Assembly (NCBI RefSeq): GCF_016132445.1
Contig: NZ_CP046056.1
Span: forward strand, 1,798,001-1,862,000
Direction of reading: 5' to 3'
Length of the DNA stretch: 64,000 bases
Source of the DNA: Venatoribacter cucullus
GTDB lineage: Bacteria; Pseudomonadota; Gammaproteobacteria; Pseudomonadales; Oceanobacteraceae
A model generated the notes under the pieces. The model did not search any database. It was not told the DNA's origin and was given only the letters and a program-made list of their open reading frames with translations. The first letter of the stretch is position 1, and every line of letters starts with the position of its first letter. Below, piece after piece: positions 1-8,296 of this stretch. The position numbers and the translations under genes were made by a program.

Positions 1-196
1 CCGGAGCACGATAGCGCAGCTGCACATCGCGTACCACGATCAGAATATCGTCCTGACGAAATTTTTCCTGCGCCAGCCCCAGAGTGCGCAACCATTCGGT
101 GCGGGCGCGCTCCAGATAGCGCAGATAATTGGCGTAATACACAATGCCGCCGGCGTCGGTGTCTTCAATGTATACGCGCAGCGGCCATTCAAACAT
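1..196 (-). CDS. ybgC: YbgC-family acyl-CoA thioesterase (partial, cut by window edge)
   Basis: Only the first 65 or so codons are inside the window; the 3' end lies beyond base 1. The protein starts [17 protein letters not shown] and continues with [18 protein letters not shown]. This is the N-terminal helix/strand of the YbgC 4-hydroxybenzoyl-CoA thioesterase (hotdog) family, including the family's catalytic Asp in the EDTDAGG segment. YbgC proteins hydrolyse short acyl-CoA or acyl-ACP and are encoded at the head of tol-pal clusters, so tolQRAB-pal probably follows outside the window (inference). The ATG at 196 overlaps the ruvB stop by 8 bases, which indicates translational coupling in a ruvCAB-ybgC operon, an order familiar from Pseudomonas. 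Confidence 0.9.
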   Translation of the reverse strand, partial: MFEWPLRVYIEDTDAGGIVYYANYLRYLERARTEWLRTLGLAQEKFRQDDILIVVRDVQLRYRAP

Positions 197-1217
197 CGTT
201 GTTCTGTCCGAAGCGCGCCGGCAGATCGATACCGAAATGCAGATACGCCAGTTTGGTCGCCATGCGGCCGCGCGGCGTGCGGGTAATGTAGCCCTGCTGC
301 ATCAGGTAGGGTTCGAGCACGTCTTCAATGGTGTCACGTTCTTCACCAATGGAGGCGGCCAGACTGTCGACCCCGGCCGGACCGCCGTCGTATTTTTCCA
401 GCAGCGTCAGTAATAAACGCCGGTCCATATGGTCAAACCCCTGCGCATCGACGCTGAGCATATTCAGGGCGGCATCGGCACAGGCATGGTTAACCGTGCC
501 ATCGCCTTTTACCTGGGCGTAATCACGCACCCGGCGTAATAAACGGTTGGCAATCCGCGGCGTACCCCGGGCGCGGCGGGCAATTTCGCGGGCACCTTTT
601 TCATCCACGCTTAATTCCATTAAGCGGCCGGAACGGGCCACGATATGGGCCAGATCATCAATGTTGTAAAACTCCAGTCGCTGCACAATGCCGAAGCGGT
701 CGCGCAGCGGTGAGGTCAGCAGGCCGGCGCGGGTGGTAGCCCCCACCAGCGTAAAGGGGGGTAAATCAATTTTAATCGAGCGCGCCGCCGGGCCTTCGCC
801 GACCATAATATCCAGCTGATAATCTTCCATGGCCGGATACAGCACTTCTTCCACCGCCGGATTCAGGCGGTGAATTTCGTCGATAAACAGCACATCGCCT
901 TCTTCCAGATTGGTGAGCAGCGCCGCCAGGTCACCGGCTTTTTCCAGCACCGGACCGGAAGTGGATTTTATTTTCACCCCCATTTCTTCGGCAATAATAT
1001 TGGCCAGGGTGGTTTTCCCCAGCCCCGGTGGGCCGAATACCAGCGTATGGTCAAGCGCTTCACCGCGGCCACGGGCCGCGCCGATAAAAATTTCCATCTG
1101 CTCGCGTACTTTGGGCTGGCCAATGTAATCGCTGAGCGAACGCGGCCGGATGGCGCGGTCAAACTGTTCTTCACCCGGCACCGGCTGCGGACTGATAAAG
1201 CGATCGGTTTCAATCAT
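189..1217 (-). CDS. ruvB: Holliday junction branch migration ATPase RuvB
   Basis: RuvB is the hexameric AAA+ motor that, with RuvA, drives branch migration of Holliday junctions during recombinational repair. The 342-residue length is normal. It has the Walker A motif GPPGLGKTT (residues 62-70), Walker B and DEIH box (LFIDEIHRL, about 110-118), the sensor segment GATTRAGLL and a C-terminal winged-helix region ending in [12 protein letters not shown]. The start at 1217 lies 18 bases after the ruvA stop, and the 3' end overlaps ybgC, so ruvC, ruvA, ruvB and ybgC form one minus-strand operon. Nothing unusual is seen. Confidence 0.98.
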   Translation of the reverse strand: MIETDRFISPQPVPGEEQFDRAIRPRSLSDYIGQPKVREQMEIFIGAARGRGEALDHTLVFGPPGLGKTTLANIIAEEMGVKIKSTSGPVLEKAGDLAALLTNLEEGDVLFIDEIHRLNPAVEEVLYPAMEDYQLDIMVGEGPAARSIKIDLPPFTLVGATTRAGLLTSPLRDRFGIVQRLEFYNIDDLAHIVARSGRLMELSVDEKGAREIARRARGTPRIANRLLRRVRDYAQVKGDGTVNHACADAALNMLSVDAQGFDHMDRRLLLTLLEKYDGGPAGVDSLAASIGEERDTIEDVLEPYLMQQGYITRTPRGRMATKLAYLHFGIDLPARFGQNNDV

Positions 1218-1235
1218 AGAATTTCCTTAGCGCCA

Positions 1236-1844
1236 TTACTGGCTGAGGGTGCTGCGCAGGGCCAGCCGGATCATATCCTCCGGGCTGCTGGCCTGAGCCG
1301 CCACTTTATTCAGCATTTTGGCGGCGTCCTGCGGCTTATACCCCAGTGCCACCAGTGCGCCTTCGGCTTCGCGCAGCATGGCATCGGTACTGGCCTGCTC
1401 GCTGCTGTCCGCCGCCACCCACAACGGGGCCGGCGCATCCCATTCGGTTAAGCGATCGCGCATTTCCACGATCAGGCGCTCGGCGGTTTTCTTTCCCACA
1501 CCCGGTAATTTGGTTAAGGCGGCAATGTCTTCGTTGTGAACGCAGATGGCAAAGGCTTTGGCGTCCATACCCGACAAAATGGCCAGCGCCATTTTCGGGC
1601 CAACCCCACTCACCTTAATTAAGGTGCGGAATAGCGTGCGCTGATTTTTATCGCTGAAACCGTACAGCTGGTGCGCGTCTTCACGGATGGATAAATGGGT
1701 ATATAGGGTGGCCGGCGAACCAATGGCACCCAGCATGGCAAAGGTGGAAATGGGGGCCAGAATTTCGTAGCCGACACCGTTAACATCGAGCAGTAATTCC
1801 GGTGCCTGCTTCTCTACAATAACGCCCTGCAAACGTCCGATCAT
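1236..1844 (-). CDS. ruvA: Holliday junction DNA helicase subunit RuvA
   Basis: RuvA tetramers bind and flatten the four-way junction and load RuvB. The 202-residue protein starts MIGRLQGVIVEKQ, the canonical RuvA OB-fold N-terminus. It carries two helix-hairpin-helix motifs (around VSGVGPKMALAIL and LPGVGKKTAERLIVEM) and a short C-terminal RuvB-binding domain (ALGYKPQDAAKMLNKV). It sits between ruvC and ruvB on the minus strand with short gaps (57 and 18 bases), consistent with co-transcription. Confidence 0.98.
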   Translation of the reverse strand: MIGRLQGVIVEKQAPELLLDVNGVGYEILAPISTFAMLGAIGSPATLYTHLSIREDAHQLYGFSDKNQRTLFRTLIKVSGVGPKMALAILSGMDAKAFAICVHNEDIAALTKLPGVGKKTAERLIVEMRDRLTEWDAPAPLWVAADSSEQASTDAMLREAEGALVALGYKPQDAAKMLNKVAAQASSPEDMIRLALRSTLSQ

Positions 1845-1901
1845 GATGATTCTGCGGCTGGTTGATAAAGCCGCCTAGCCTACCAGTATGGCGGCAACGG
1901 C

Positions 1902-2417
1902 TCAACGCATGCGGCCGCGCGATACGCCAGTAATGCCCGCCTGCGCCGCCAGGCCGGCACTGGTATGAGCATGGCAGATGGCGATGGCCAGCGCATCGGC
2001 GGCATCCGCCTGCGGCTTACCCGGCAGTTGCAACAGATACTGCACCATGTGCTGCACCTGTTCTTTCAGTGCTCCGCCCTTGCCCACCACCGCCTGTTTG
2101 ATGGAACGAGGGGCATATTCGGCCACACTGAGGCCATTATTGACCGCCGCCACAATGGCCACCCCCCGGGCCTGCCCCAGTTTCAGTGCCGAGTCGGCAT
2201 TCTTGCCCATAAACACCTGTTCAATGGCGAACTGATCGGGCTGGTAGGTCTGAATGAGTTCGGTCACACCGTCGAAGATTTTTTTCAGCCGTTCCGGCAG
2301 TTCACCATCGCCGGTGCGGATACAACCGCTGACCACATACTCAATTTTCTGACCATTGCGTTTAATAATGCCGAACCCGGTAATGCGGGAGCCGGGATCA
2401 ATGCCAAGAATAATCAT
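1902..2417 (-). CDS. ruvC: Crossover junction endodeoxyribonuclease RuvC
   Basis: RuvC is the RNase H-fold resolvase that cuts Holliday junctions symmetrically. The 171-residue protein has all four acidic catalytic residues at the positions of the E. coli enzyme: D7 in [13 protein letters not shown]66 in AIEQVF, and D138 and D141 in [10 protein letters not shown]. The start codon overlaps the stop of the upstream lipoprotein gene by four bases (2414-2417), so the two are translationally coupled. It is the first recombination gene of the ruvCAB-ybgC run. Confidence 0.97.
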   Translation of the reverse strand: MIILGIDPGSRITGFGIIKRNGQKIEYVVSGCIRTGDGELPERLKKIFDGVTELIQTYQPDQFAIEQVFMGKNADSALKLGQARGVAIVAAVNNGLSVAEYAPRSIKQAVVGKGGALKEQVQHMVQYLLQLPGKPQADAADALAIAICHAHTSAGLAAQAGITGVSRGRMR

Positions 2418-2854
2418 GGGCGCTGCTTATTATTGGGCGGATTCAGGGGCTGGCTCAGGCCAGAGTCATCAGCCGGCGTCAGTTGCCACTGCTGGCCACT
2501 GTCTTTGTTGGTTACCTGCACGCTGCGCCAGTGCTGCGGCAGCACCACCTGCAGACAGGGGGATACCAGCATCTGTGCGTAATTCATACCCGGTTGCGGC
2601 AGGGTTTCGCGGAACATCAGTTGATAGTGGCCATCCTGCTGTTGCTGCCCTACCAGCTCAATGCCATAGCCGGTATGCGGGCGCTCACCGATGGCAATGG
2701 TCAGGGTGTGGTAACGCACCGACACGCCGGCCGGACCGGCACAACGGTTGCTGCTGCTCATCGGCAGCTGGGTATCACTGAGAACCACAGTGGTACAGCC
2801 GGCCAGGGAAACCCCCAGCAGGCTGAGCAACAAAACATAGAACAACGATTTCAT
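2414..2854 (-). CDS. Predicted lipoprotein with PrcB-like domain
   Basis: The 146-residue protein begins with a type II signal peptide ending in the lipobox LAGC (Cys about residue 20), so it should be a lipid-anchored periplasmic protein. The middle ([13 protein letters not shown] followed by YQLMFRE) resembles the C-terminal domain of PrcB-type proteins, named after a partner of the Treponema protease PrcA. That similarity is from memory and is a family guess, not a function. It lies upstream of ruvC with a 4-base overlap, where Pseudomonas has a YebC-type gene instead. Whether it works with the Prc protease at 8.3-10.5 kb is untested. Confidence 0.6.
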   Translation of the reverse strand: MKSLFYVLLLSLLGVSLAGCTTVVLSDTQLPMSSSNRCAGPAGVSVRYHTLTIAIGERPHTGYGIELVGQQQQDGHYQLMFRETLPQPGMNYAQMLVSPCLQVVLPQHWRSVQVTNKDSGQQWQLTPADDSGLSQPLNPPNNKQRP

Positions 2855-2913
2855 AGATAAAAGTAACCCGGCGCCAGGAAAGCGCCGAGTATACCGCAGA
2901 GGATCGACCGGTG

Positions 2914-5517
2914 TTATTTAACCGGCTTTAAGGAGCCTCTGAATACCAGCTGCTCGCCCTCAACGTCGGCGTGGATGGTGGTGCCCGGTAAAAATTTACC
3001 GGCCAGAATATCCTGCGCCAGCGGGTTTTCAATCCAGCGCTGAATAGCCCGTTTCAGCGGCCGCGCCCCGAATACCGGGTCGTAACCCACATCCACCAGC
3101 TTGCTGATGGCGGCCTCGGACAGCTCCAGCGACAGGTCGCGGTCGCGCAGACGGCCACGCAGCAGCTCCAGCTGAATATCGGCAATGCCACGAATCTGAT
3201 CTTTCTGCAGCGGGTGGAACACCACCGCTTCATCAATGCGGTTAATAAATTCCGGCCGGAAATGGCTGCCAACAATATCCATAACCGCATCGCGCAGCGG
3301 TTCATACTCAGCGCCGGCGTTTGTCATGGTCTGAATGACATCGGAACCCAGGTTCGAGGTCATCACCAGCACGGTGTTTTTAAAGTCAACCCGGCGGCCC
3401 TGACCGTCAGTGAGCTGACCATCGTCCAGCACCTGCAGCAGGATATTGAACACATCCGGGTGCGCTTTTTCCACCTCATCCAGCAGAATCACCGAGTAGG
3501 GCTTACGACGTACCGCTTCGGTCAGCAGACCACCTTCTTCATAGCCAACGTAACCCGGTGGCGCACCGATTAAACGGGCCACCGAATGCTTTTCCATGTA
3601 CTCCGACATATCAATCCGCACCATGGCGTCTTTGCTGTCGAACAGGAACATCGCCAGCGCCTTGCACAGCTCGGTTTTACCGACCCCGGTCGGGCCTAAA
3701 AACAGAAACGAGCCGTTCGGACGATTCGGGTCAGACAAGCCGGCGCGGGAACGGCGCACAGCGTTGGCCACGGCTTTAATGGCCTGATCCTGCCCCACCA
3801 CATACTGATGCAGCACGTCTTCCATTTTCAGCAGTTTGTCGCGCTCGCCTTCCAGCATTTTGGTGACTGGCACGCCGGTCCATTTGGACACCACTTCGGC
3901 AATTTCATCTTCCGTCACTTTGTTGCGCAGCAGGGTAAATTCCTGCTTGCCACTGGTTTCGGCTTCAGCTGCGGCGGCCAGTTGCTTTTCCAGCTCCGGA
4001 ATACGGCCGTACTGCAGTTCGGACATTTTCTGCAGGTCGCCGGCACGGCGCGCGGTTTCCATTTCCAGCTTGGCCTGCTCCAGTAATTCTTTCGATTTAC
4101 TGGCGCCTTCCAGCAGGGCTTTTTCTTTCTTCCACACCTCTTCCAGCTCTACGTAAGCATGGCCGGCTTTGTTGATCTCTTCGTTCAGATCGCTGAGGCG
4201 TTTTTTCGCCGCTTCGTCTTTTTCTTTACGCAGGGCCTCACGCTCGATTTTCAGCTGAATCAGCCGGCGTTCGAGTTTGTCCATTTCCTGCGGTTTGGAA
4301 TCAATTTCCATGCGGATTACCGACGCCGCTTCATCCACCAGATCAATGGCTTTGTCCGGCAGGCGACGATCGCTGATATATCGCTGCGACAGTTTAGCGG
4401 CAGCAATAATGGCGCTGTCGGTAATCTGTACCCCGTGGTGTACTTCGTAGCGTTCTTTCAGGCCACGCAGAATGGCAATGGTATCTTCCACACTCGGTTC
4501 ATCGACCTGTACTTTCTGGAAGCGACGCTCCAGGGCGGCGTCTTTTTCAATAAATTCGCGGTATTCGTCCAGCGTCGTGGCACCGACACAGTGCAATTCA
4601 CCACGCGCCAGCGCCGGTTTCAGCATATTGCCGGCATCCATCGCGCCATCGCTTTTGCCGGCACCGACCATGGTGTGCAGCTCGTCGATAAACAGAATAA
4701 TGTTGCCCTCGGCTTTGGACACATCTTTCAGCACGGATTTAAGGCGTTCTTCAAACTCGCCACGGTACTTGGCGCCCGCCAGCAGTGCGCCCATATCCAG
4801 TGACAATACGCGTTTGTGTTTCAGATTTTCCGGTACTTCGCCATTAATAATGCGCTGCGCCAGCCCTTCCACCACGGCCGTTTTACCCACCCCGGGCTGA
4901 CCAATCAGCACCGGGTTATTTTTGGTACGGCGCTGCAATACCTGAATGGTGCGGCGGATTTCATCATCACGACCAATCACCGGATCCAGTTTGCCGGCTT
5001 CGGCGCGCTCGGTTAAATCGATGCAGTATTTATCCAGCGACTGACGGTTGTCTTCCGCATTGGCATCTTTCACAGCTTCGCCCCCGCGCAGGTCTTTAAT
5101 GGCTTGTTCCAGCTTGTCTTTGTTCAGGCCAGCGGCCGCCAGCACCTTACCGGTGGCGCCTTTGTCATCCAGCGCCACCAGCAGAAAGAGTTCGCTGGAG
5201 ACATACTGATCGCCACGCTTCTGGGCCTCTTTGTCGGCCAGATTCAGCAGCCGCCCCAGTTCCTGCGCTATCTGAATATTGCCATCGGGATTACTCACCC
5301 GCGGCTGATCGCCCATGGCTTTGCGCAGCGCTTTTTCCAGTTCGGCGACATTGGCACCACAACGGCGCACCACGTCTTTGACCGTGCTGCTGGTCTGCTC
5401 GAATAACGCCAGCAACACATGCACGGTATCTATCTGATTATGATCCTGCCCCAGAGCCAGACTCTGACTCTCGGCCAGAGCGTTCTGCAGACTGGTGGTC
5501 AGTCGGTCCATTCGCAT
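2914..5517 (-). CDS. clpB: ATP-dependent disaggregase ClpB
   Basis: ClpB is the Hsp104-type AAA+ disaggregase that works with DnaK to rescue aggregated proteins in the cytosol. The 867-residue length is standard. The layout is an N-domain (1-145), the first AAA module with Walker A GQPGVGKT (206-213), the M-domain coiled coil (about 400-540, [14 protein letters not shown] region), the second AAA module with [13 protein letters not shown], and a C-terminal small domain. The start [11 protein letters not shown] matches the family, and AGAGG lies just upstream. A sigma-32-like promoter sits in the 204-base gap upstream. The last coding bases contain a 14-base match (2931-2944) to the terminal repeat of the element at 44944. 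Confidence 0.98.
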   Translation of the reverse strand: MRMDRLTTSLQNALAESQSLALGQDHNQIDTVHVLLALFEQTSSTVKDVVRRCGANVAELEKALRKAMGDQPRVSNPDGNIQIAQELGRLLNLADKEAQKRGDQYVSSELFLLVALDDKGATGKVLAAAGLNKDKLEQAIKDLRGGEAVKDANAEDNRQSLDKYCIDLTERAEAGKLDPVIGRDDEIRRTIQVLQRRTKNNPVLIGQPGVGKTAVVEGLAQRIINGEVPENLKHKRVLSLDMGALLAGAKYRGEFEERLKSVLKDVSKAEGNIILFIDELHTMVGAGKSDGAMDAGNMLKPALARGELHCVGATTLDEYREFIEKDAALERRFQKVQVDEPSVEDTIAILRGLKERYEVHHGVQITDSAIIAAAKLSQRYISDRRLPDKAIDLVDEAASVIRMEIDSKPQEMDKLERRLIQLKIEREALRKEKDEAAKKRLSDLNEEINKAGHAYVELEEVWKKEKALLEGASKSKELLEQAKLEMETARRAGDLQKMSELQYGRIPELEKQLAAAAEAETSGKQEFTLLRNKVTEDEIAEVVSKWTGVPVTKMLEGERDKLLKMEDVLHQYVVGQDQAIKAVANAVRRSRAGLSDPNRPNGSFLFLGPTGVGKTELCKALAMFLFDSKDAMVRIDMSEYMEKHSVARLIGAPPGYVGYEEGGLLTEAVRRKPYSVILLDEVEKAHPDVFNILLQVLDDGQLTDGQGRRVDFKNTVLVMTSNLGSDVIQTMTNAGAEYEPLRDAVMDIVGSHFRPEFINRIDEAVVFHPLQKDQIRGIADIQLELLRGRLRDRDLSLELSEAAISKLVDVGYDPVFGARPLKRAIQRWIENPLAQDILAGKFLPGTTIHADVEGEQLVFRGSLKPVK

Positions 5518-5554
5518 AGGACATTCCTCTTATGTTGAATTTAACTAATCCACA

Positions 5555-5582
5555 ATGTGCGATCAGATTAATTTTTTTCAAG
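5555..5582 (-). promoter_or_regulatory. Sigma-32-like heat-shock promoter of clpB
   Basis: On the minus strand a perfect -35 hexamer CTTGAA (followed by a run of A) is at 5582-5577. A partial -10 GCACAT (four of six matches to CCCCAT) is at 5560-5555, 16 bases apart, and the ATG of clpB follows 38 bases downstream. The spacing fits the RpoH consensus, and clpB is a classic RpoH target. Confidence 0.5.
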
Positions 5583-5674
5583 CACCCGTTATGAATAATT
5601 TACCGCGCCACCACCTCAACAACCCTGATACAGAACAACCACAGAGCTTTCCGTGCAGCAGGCTGACACCCGCG

Positions 5675-5680
5675 TATAAT
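5675..5680 (+). promoter_or_regulatory. -10 box for the EamA transporter gene
   Basis: A perfect TATAAT hexamer followed by GCGCGC, a pattern common in gammaproteobacterial promoters, lies 41 bases before the GTG start at 5722. No good -35 hexamer is visible at 17 bases. Confidence 0.45.
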
Positions 5681-5721
5681 GCGCGCTTTTCAATATAGTG
5701 GCAGTACAGGCGGTTTAAAGA

Positions 5722-6603
5722 GTGACACAGCAAATACGTCAGGGCGCGCTGTTCTTACTGCTGGGCGAGGCCCTGCTGGCCATTATGGCCGCCATGGTGC
5801 GGCATCTGTCGGATGACCTCAGCACCGGCCAGATCGTGTTTTTCCGTAATATTGCCGGCCTGATTGCGTTGTTCCCGCTGCTGCTGCATACCGGGCTGGC
5901 GCAGCTGAAAACCCAACACTTCACCGGCCATCTTACCCGCAGCCTGGTCGGCGTCAGTGCTATGTACTGCTATTTCTGGGCCCTGGCTCATATGCCATTA
6001 ACCGAAGCTTTTCTGGTCAAACTCTCAGCCCCTTTATTTATGCCGCTGCTGGCGCTGTGGTGGCTGAAAGAGCCAGCCGGGCGTTACAGCTGGCTGGCGC
6101 TGCTGATCGGCTTTGGCGGCGTGGCGGTGATTCTGTTGCCGCAAGGCAGCAGCGAAGGCGCCGGCTGGCCCCTGCATGCGGTATTAATCGGCCTGCTTGG
6201 CGCGGTACTGGCCGCTGCCGCCAAAGTGACCATCCGCAGTATGTCATCGACCGAATCCAGCCAGCGCATTGTGTTTTACTTTGGGGTTATTTCCGCCACT
6301 GTGTCGCTGCCCGCCGCACTCCTTGACTGGCGCCCGGTACCAGTAGAAATCTGGGGCTGGCTGGCGCTGTTGGGCATGATCGCCAGCGCCGGTCAGCTGG
6401 CCTTAACCAAGGCGTACCGGATGGCACCGACCGGCAAAATCGGCGTGTATGTATACAGTGCGGTGATTTACGGCGCCCTGATGGGCTGGTGGTTCTGGGA
6501 TGAGATTCCGCTCTGGACCACCTGGGCCGGCGCGGCACTGATTGTAGCGGCCGGGCTGGTGAATCTGCGGGGCGGCAAGAGTAAGCGGAAAGTGGTCAGC
6601 TGA
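5722..6603 (+). CDS. DMT-superfamily (EamA) inner-membrane transporter
   Basis: The 293-residue protein is almost entirely hydrophobic, with about ten predicted membrane segments arranged as two EamA halves (roughly residues 8-140 and 150-285), typical of RhaT/RarD-like drug/metabolite exporters. Features such as FFRNIAGLIALFPLLL in helix 2 and AFLVKLSAPLFMPLLALW in the first repeat fit S-adenosylmethionine/amino-acid-type exporters, but the substrate cannot be read from sequence. The start is GTG (VTQQIRQG). The gene precedes a LysR regulator on the same strand with a 122-base gap, so it could be a regulatory partner. Confidence 0.85.
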   Translation: MTQQIRQGALFLLLGEALLAIMAAMVRHLSDDLSTGQIVFFRNIAGLIALFPLLLHTGLAQLKTQHFTGHLTRSLVGVSAMYCYFWALAHMPLTEAFLVKLSAPLFMPLLALWWLKEPAGRYSWLALLIGFGGVAVILLPQGSSEGAGWPLHAVLIGLLGAVLAAAAKVTIRSMSSTESSQRIVFYFGVISATVSLPAALLDWRPVPVEIWGWLALLGMIASAGQLALTKAYRMAPTGKIGVYVYSAVIYGALMGWWFWDEIPLWTTWAGAALIVAAGLVNLRGGKSKRKVVS

Positions 6604-6626
6604 GCCGCGCGGTCATCAGAGTCTTG

Positions 6627-6693
6627 TTAGATTTAAGTCTAATAGTGGGCAATTAGCGGATTATTCTTGCCAAAAAATTAAATATACTGGCAA
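6627..6693. promoter_or_regulatory. Two dyads upstream of the LysR gene (candidate LTTR operators)
   Basis: TTAGATTTAAGTCTAA (6627-6642) is a near-perfect 16-base palindrome that also satisfies the T-N11-A rule of LysR-type boxes. A second inverted repeat, TTGCCA (6667-6672) and TGGCAA (6688-6693), flanks an A/T-rich spacer containing TATACT, a possible -10. Both lie in the 122-base gap ahead of the LysR start, where LTTR autoregulatory sites are expected. The assignment is inference. Confidence 0.4.
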
Positions 6694-6725
6694 ACATCAT
6701 GGATTACCGCGTATGAATCACTAAT

Positions 6726-7628
6726 ATGTCCCGCATCGATTCCCTGCAAACCTTTGTCTCGGTTGTGCGCTCGCGCAACTTCACCTCCGCCGCCGACGCC
6801 CTGGGGGTAACCCCTTCTGCCGTCAGCAAGCAGATATCCGGTCTGGAAGAACGTCTGGGCGTGCGCCTGCTGAACCGCACCACCCGCTCAGTCAGCCCCA
6901 CCGAAGCCGGGCAGATGTTCTACCAGCACTGTGAAAACATTCTGGAATCCATCACCGAAGCGGAAAAACTGGTCACCGATTTTGACATTACCCCGCGTGG
7001 CCGGCTGCGGATTACCGCCATGTCGAACTTCGGCCGCCGCGAGCTGGCGCGGATATTTACCGACTTTGCGCAGAAATATCCGGACATCAGCTTCGACCTG
7101 CATATTTCCGACCGGCCGCTGGATATTGTGAAAGAAGGCTATGACTTCGCCCTGCGCCTCGGCACTCAGGAAGATTCCCGCCTGATCGCCAAATCGGTAG
7201 CTGAGCAAAAAATCGTGATCTGCGCCTCGCGTGATTACCTAAAAGAATGGGGTATGCCGGAAAAACTGGAAGACCTGCAGAACCACCGCATTCTGATTGT
7301 TGCCAACGCCGAATACGCCCGCTCCAACTGGCTGCGCCAGTTTGAAAAAGACCACAATTTCACCCTCTCCAGCATTGAGCGCAAGCTGGCGGTAAACGAT
7401 ATTGATCTGGTGTATGAGGCTTGTCTGGCCGGCATGGGCATTACTGCGCTGCCGACTTACATTGCCGAACGGCATTTACAGAGCGGTGAACTGGTACAGC
7501 TGTTCCCGCAGGTCGAGATTCCGGTACGCACCATCAAAGTGGTGTTTCCACAAAACCGCTATCTGGCCAACAAAAGCCGCGCCTTCCTCGACTTTATTAC
7601 CGCCTATTTCGAAGAAGAACAGGCCTGA
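6726..7628 (+). CDS. LysR-family transcriptional regulator
   Basis: The 300-residue protein has an N-terminal winged helix-turn-helix (residues 1-60, with SAADALGVTPSAVSKQISGL and the RTTRSVSPTEAG wing) and a periplasmic-binding-protein-like effector domain (about 90-295). The arrangement matches the CrgA/DmlR-like subgroup of LTTRs that often regulate neighbouring metabolic or efflux genes. The inducer is unknown. An AGGCCTGA/TCAGGCCT hairpin spans the stop codon (7621-7640) and may help end transcription against the convergent thioesterase gene. Confidence 0.92.
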   Translation: MSRIDSLQTFVSVVRSRNFTSAADALGVTPSAVSKQISGLEERLGVRLLNRTTRSVSPTEAGQMFYQHCENILESITEAEKLVTDFDITPRGRLRITAMSNFGRRELARIFTDFAQKYPDISFDLHISDRPLDIVKEGYDFALRLGTQEDSRLIAKSVAEQKIVICASRDYLKEWGMPEKLEDLQNHRILIVANAEYARSNWLRQFEKDHNFTLSSIERKLAVNDIDLVYEACLAGMGITALPTYIAERHLQSGELVQLFPQVEIPVRTIKVVFPQNRYLANKSRAFLDFITAYFEEEQA

Positions 7629-7657
7629 TTACTCAGGCCTGATTATTCAGACGTTAC

Positions 7658-8110
7658 TCAGGCCTCGCTTTGCTCCAGCAAATGCGGGGCACAGCGTTCA
7701 TAGAAAATCTTCGGCACCCGGGCAATTTTGCGCTCGTCGTAGTCGAAGAACACAATGCCGGTTTTGGCCTGCACCACCAGCTTGTTATCCTGGGCTTCGT
7801 TTTCCACCCGGTAAATAAAGTCACAGCCGTACTTGTTAAAGTCGGTGACGCCGACGTGGAAGGTGAGCATATCGCCGACAAAGGATTCGGCGGTGAAACA
7901 CACTACCAGATCCGATACCATCAGGCCGATACCACCAATATTGAACTCACCGAAACCGTGCTCGCGCAGAAACCGCAGCCGCGCTTCATGCAGCAGCGAC
8001 ACCATGCGGTCGTTGCCAACATGGTTGCCATAGTTAATTTCGGTTACCCGCACATCTAGACGGGTACTGAAGGTAAATTCATCGGGCAATTCGAGGGTTA
8101 CACGGGCCAC
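7658..8110 (-). CDS. Hotdog-fold acyl-CoA thioesterase family protein
   Basis: The protein has a single 4HBT-like hotdog domain with RVTEINYGNHVGNDRMVSLL and EARLRFLREHGF, typical of uncharacterised thioesterases found across Pseudomonas-like bacteria. I choose the GTG at 8110 (150 residues) rather than the upstream ATG at 8218. A strong AGGAGGT lies 7 bases before this GTG at 8118-8124, domain homology begins here, and the longer form would add 36 unremarkable residues. The family hydrolyses acyl-CoA or acyl-ACP thioesters; the substrate is unknown. It is divergent from the protease gene at 8297. Confidence 0.75.
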   Translation of the reverse strand: MARVTLELPDEFTFSTRLDVRVTEINYGNHVGNDRMVSLLHEARLRFLREHGFGEFNIGGIGLMVSDLVVCFTAESFVGDMLTFHVGVTDFNKYGCDFIYRVENEAQDNKLVVQAKTGIVFFDYDERKIARVPKIFYERCAPHLLEQSEA

Positions 8111-8296
8111 AACAGGTACCTCCTGACCGGGTAAAACGGGCGACAACGGGGCAAAATCCCCGGCTGGGCGGGAATTTATCTGGCCACCGGCGCTCCAATG
8201 CGGTGTATTATCGGACATTACCTGGGTAATGACGGGGCGGCATCATACCGGCCCGGGTCATTCAGCACAAATACCGGACAGGAACTGACGAACACT

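Noticed and set aside
2870-2886. GGCGC/GCGCC hairpin downstream of clpB as a terminator
   Set aside because: The stem is only five pairs and no T run follows immediately; too weak to call.
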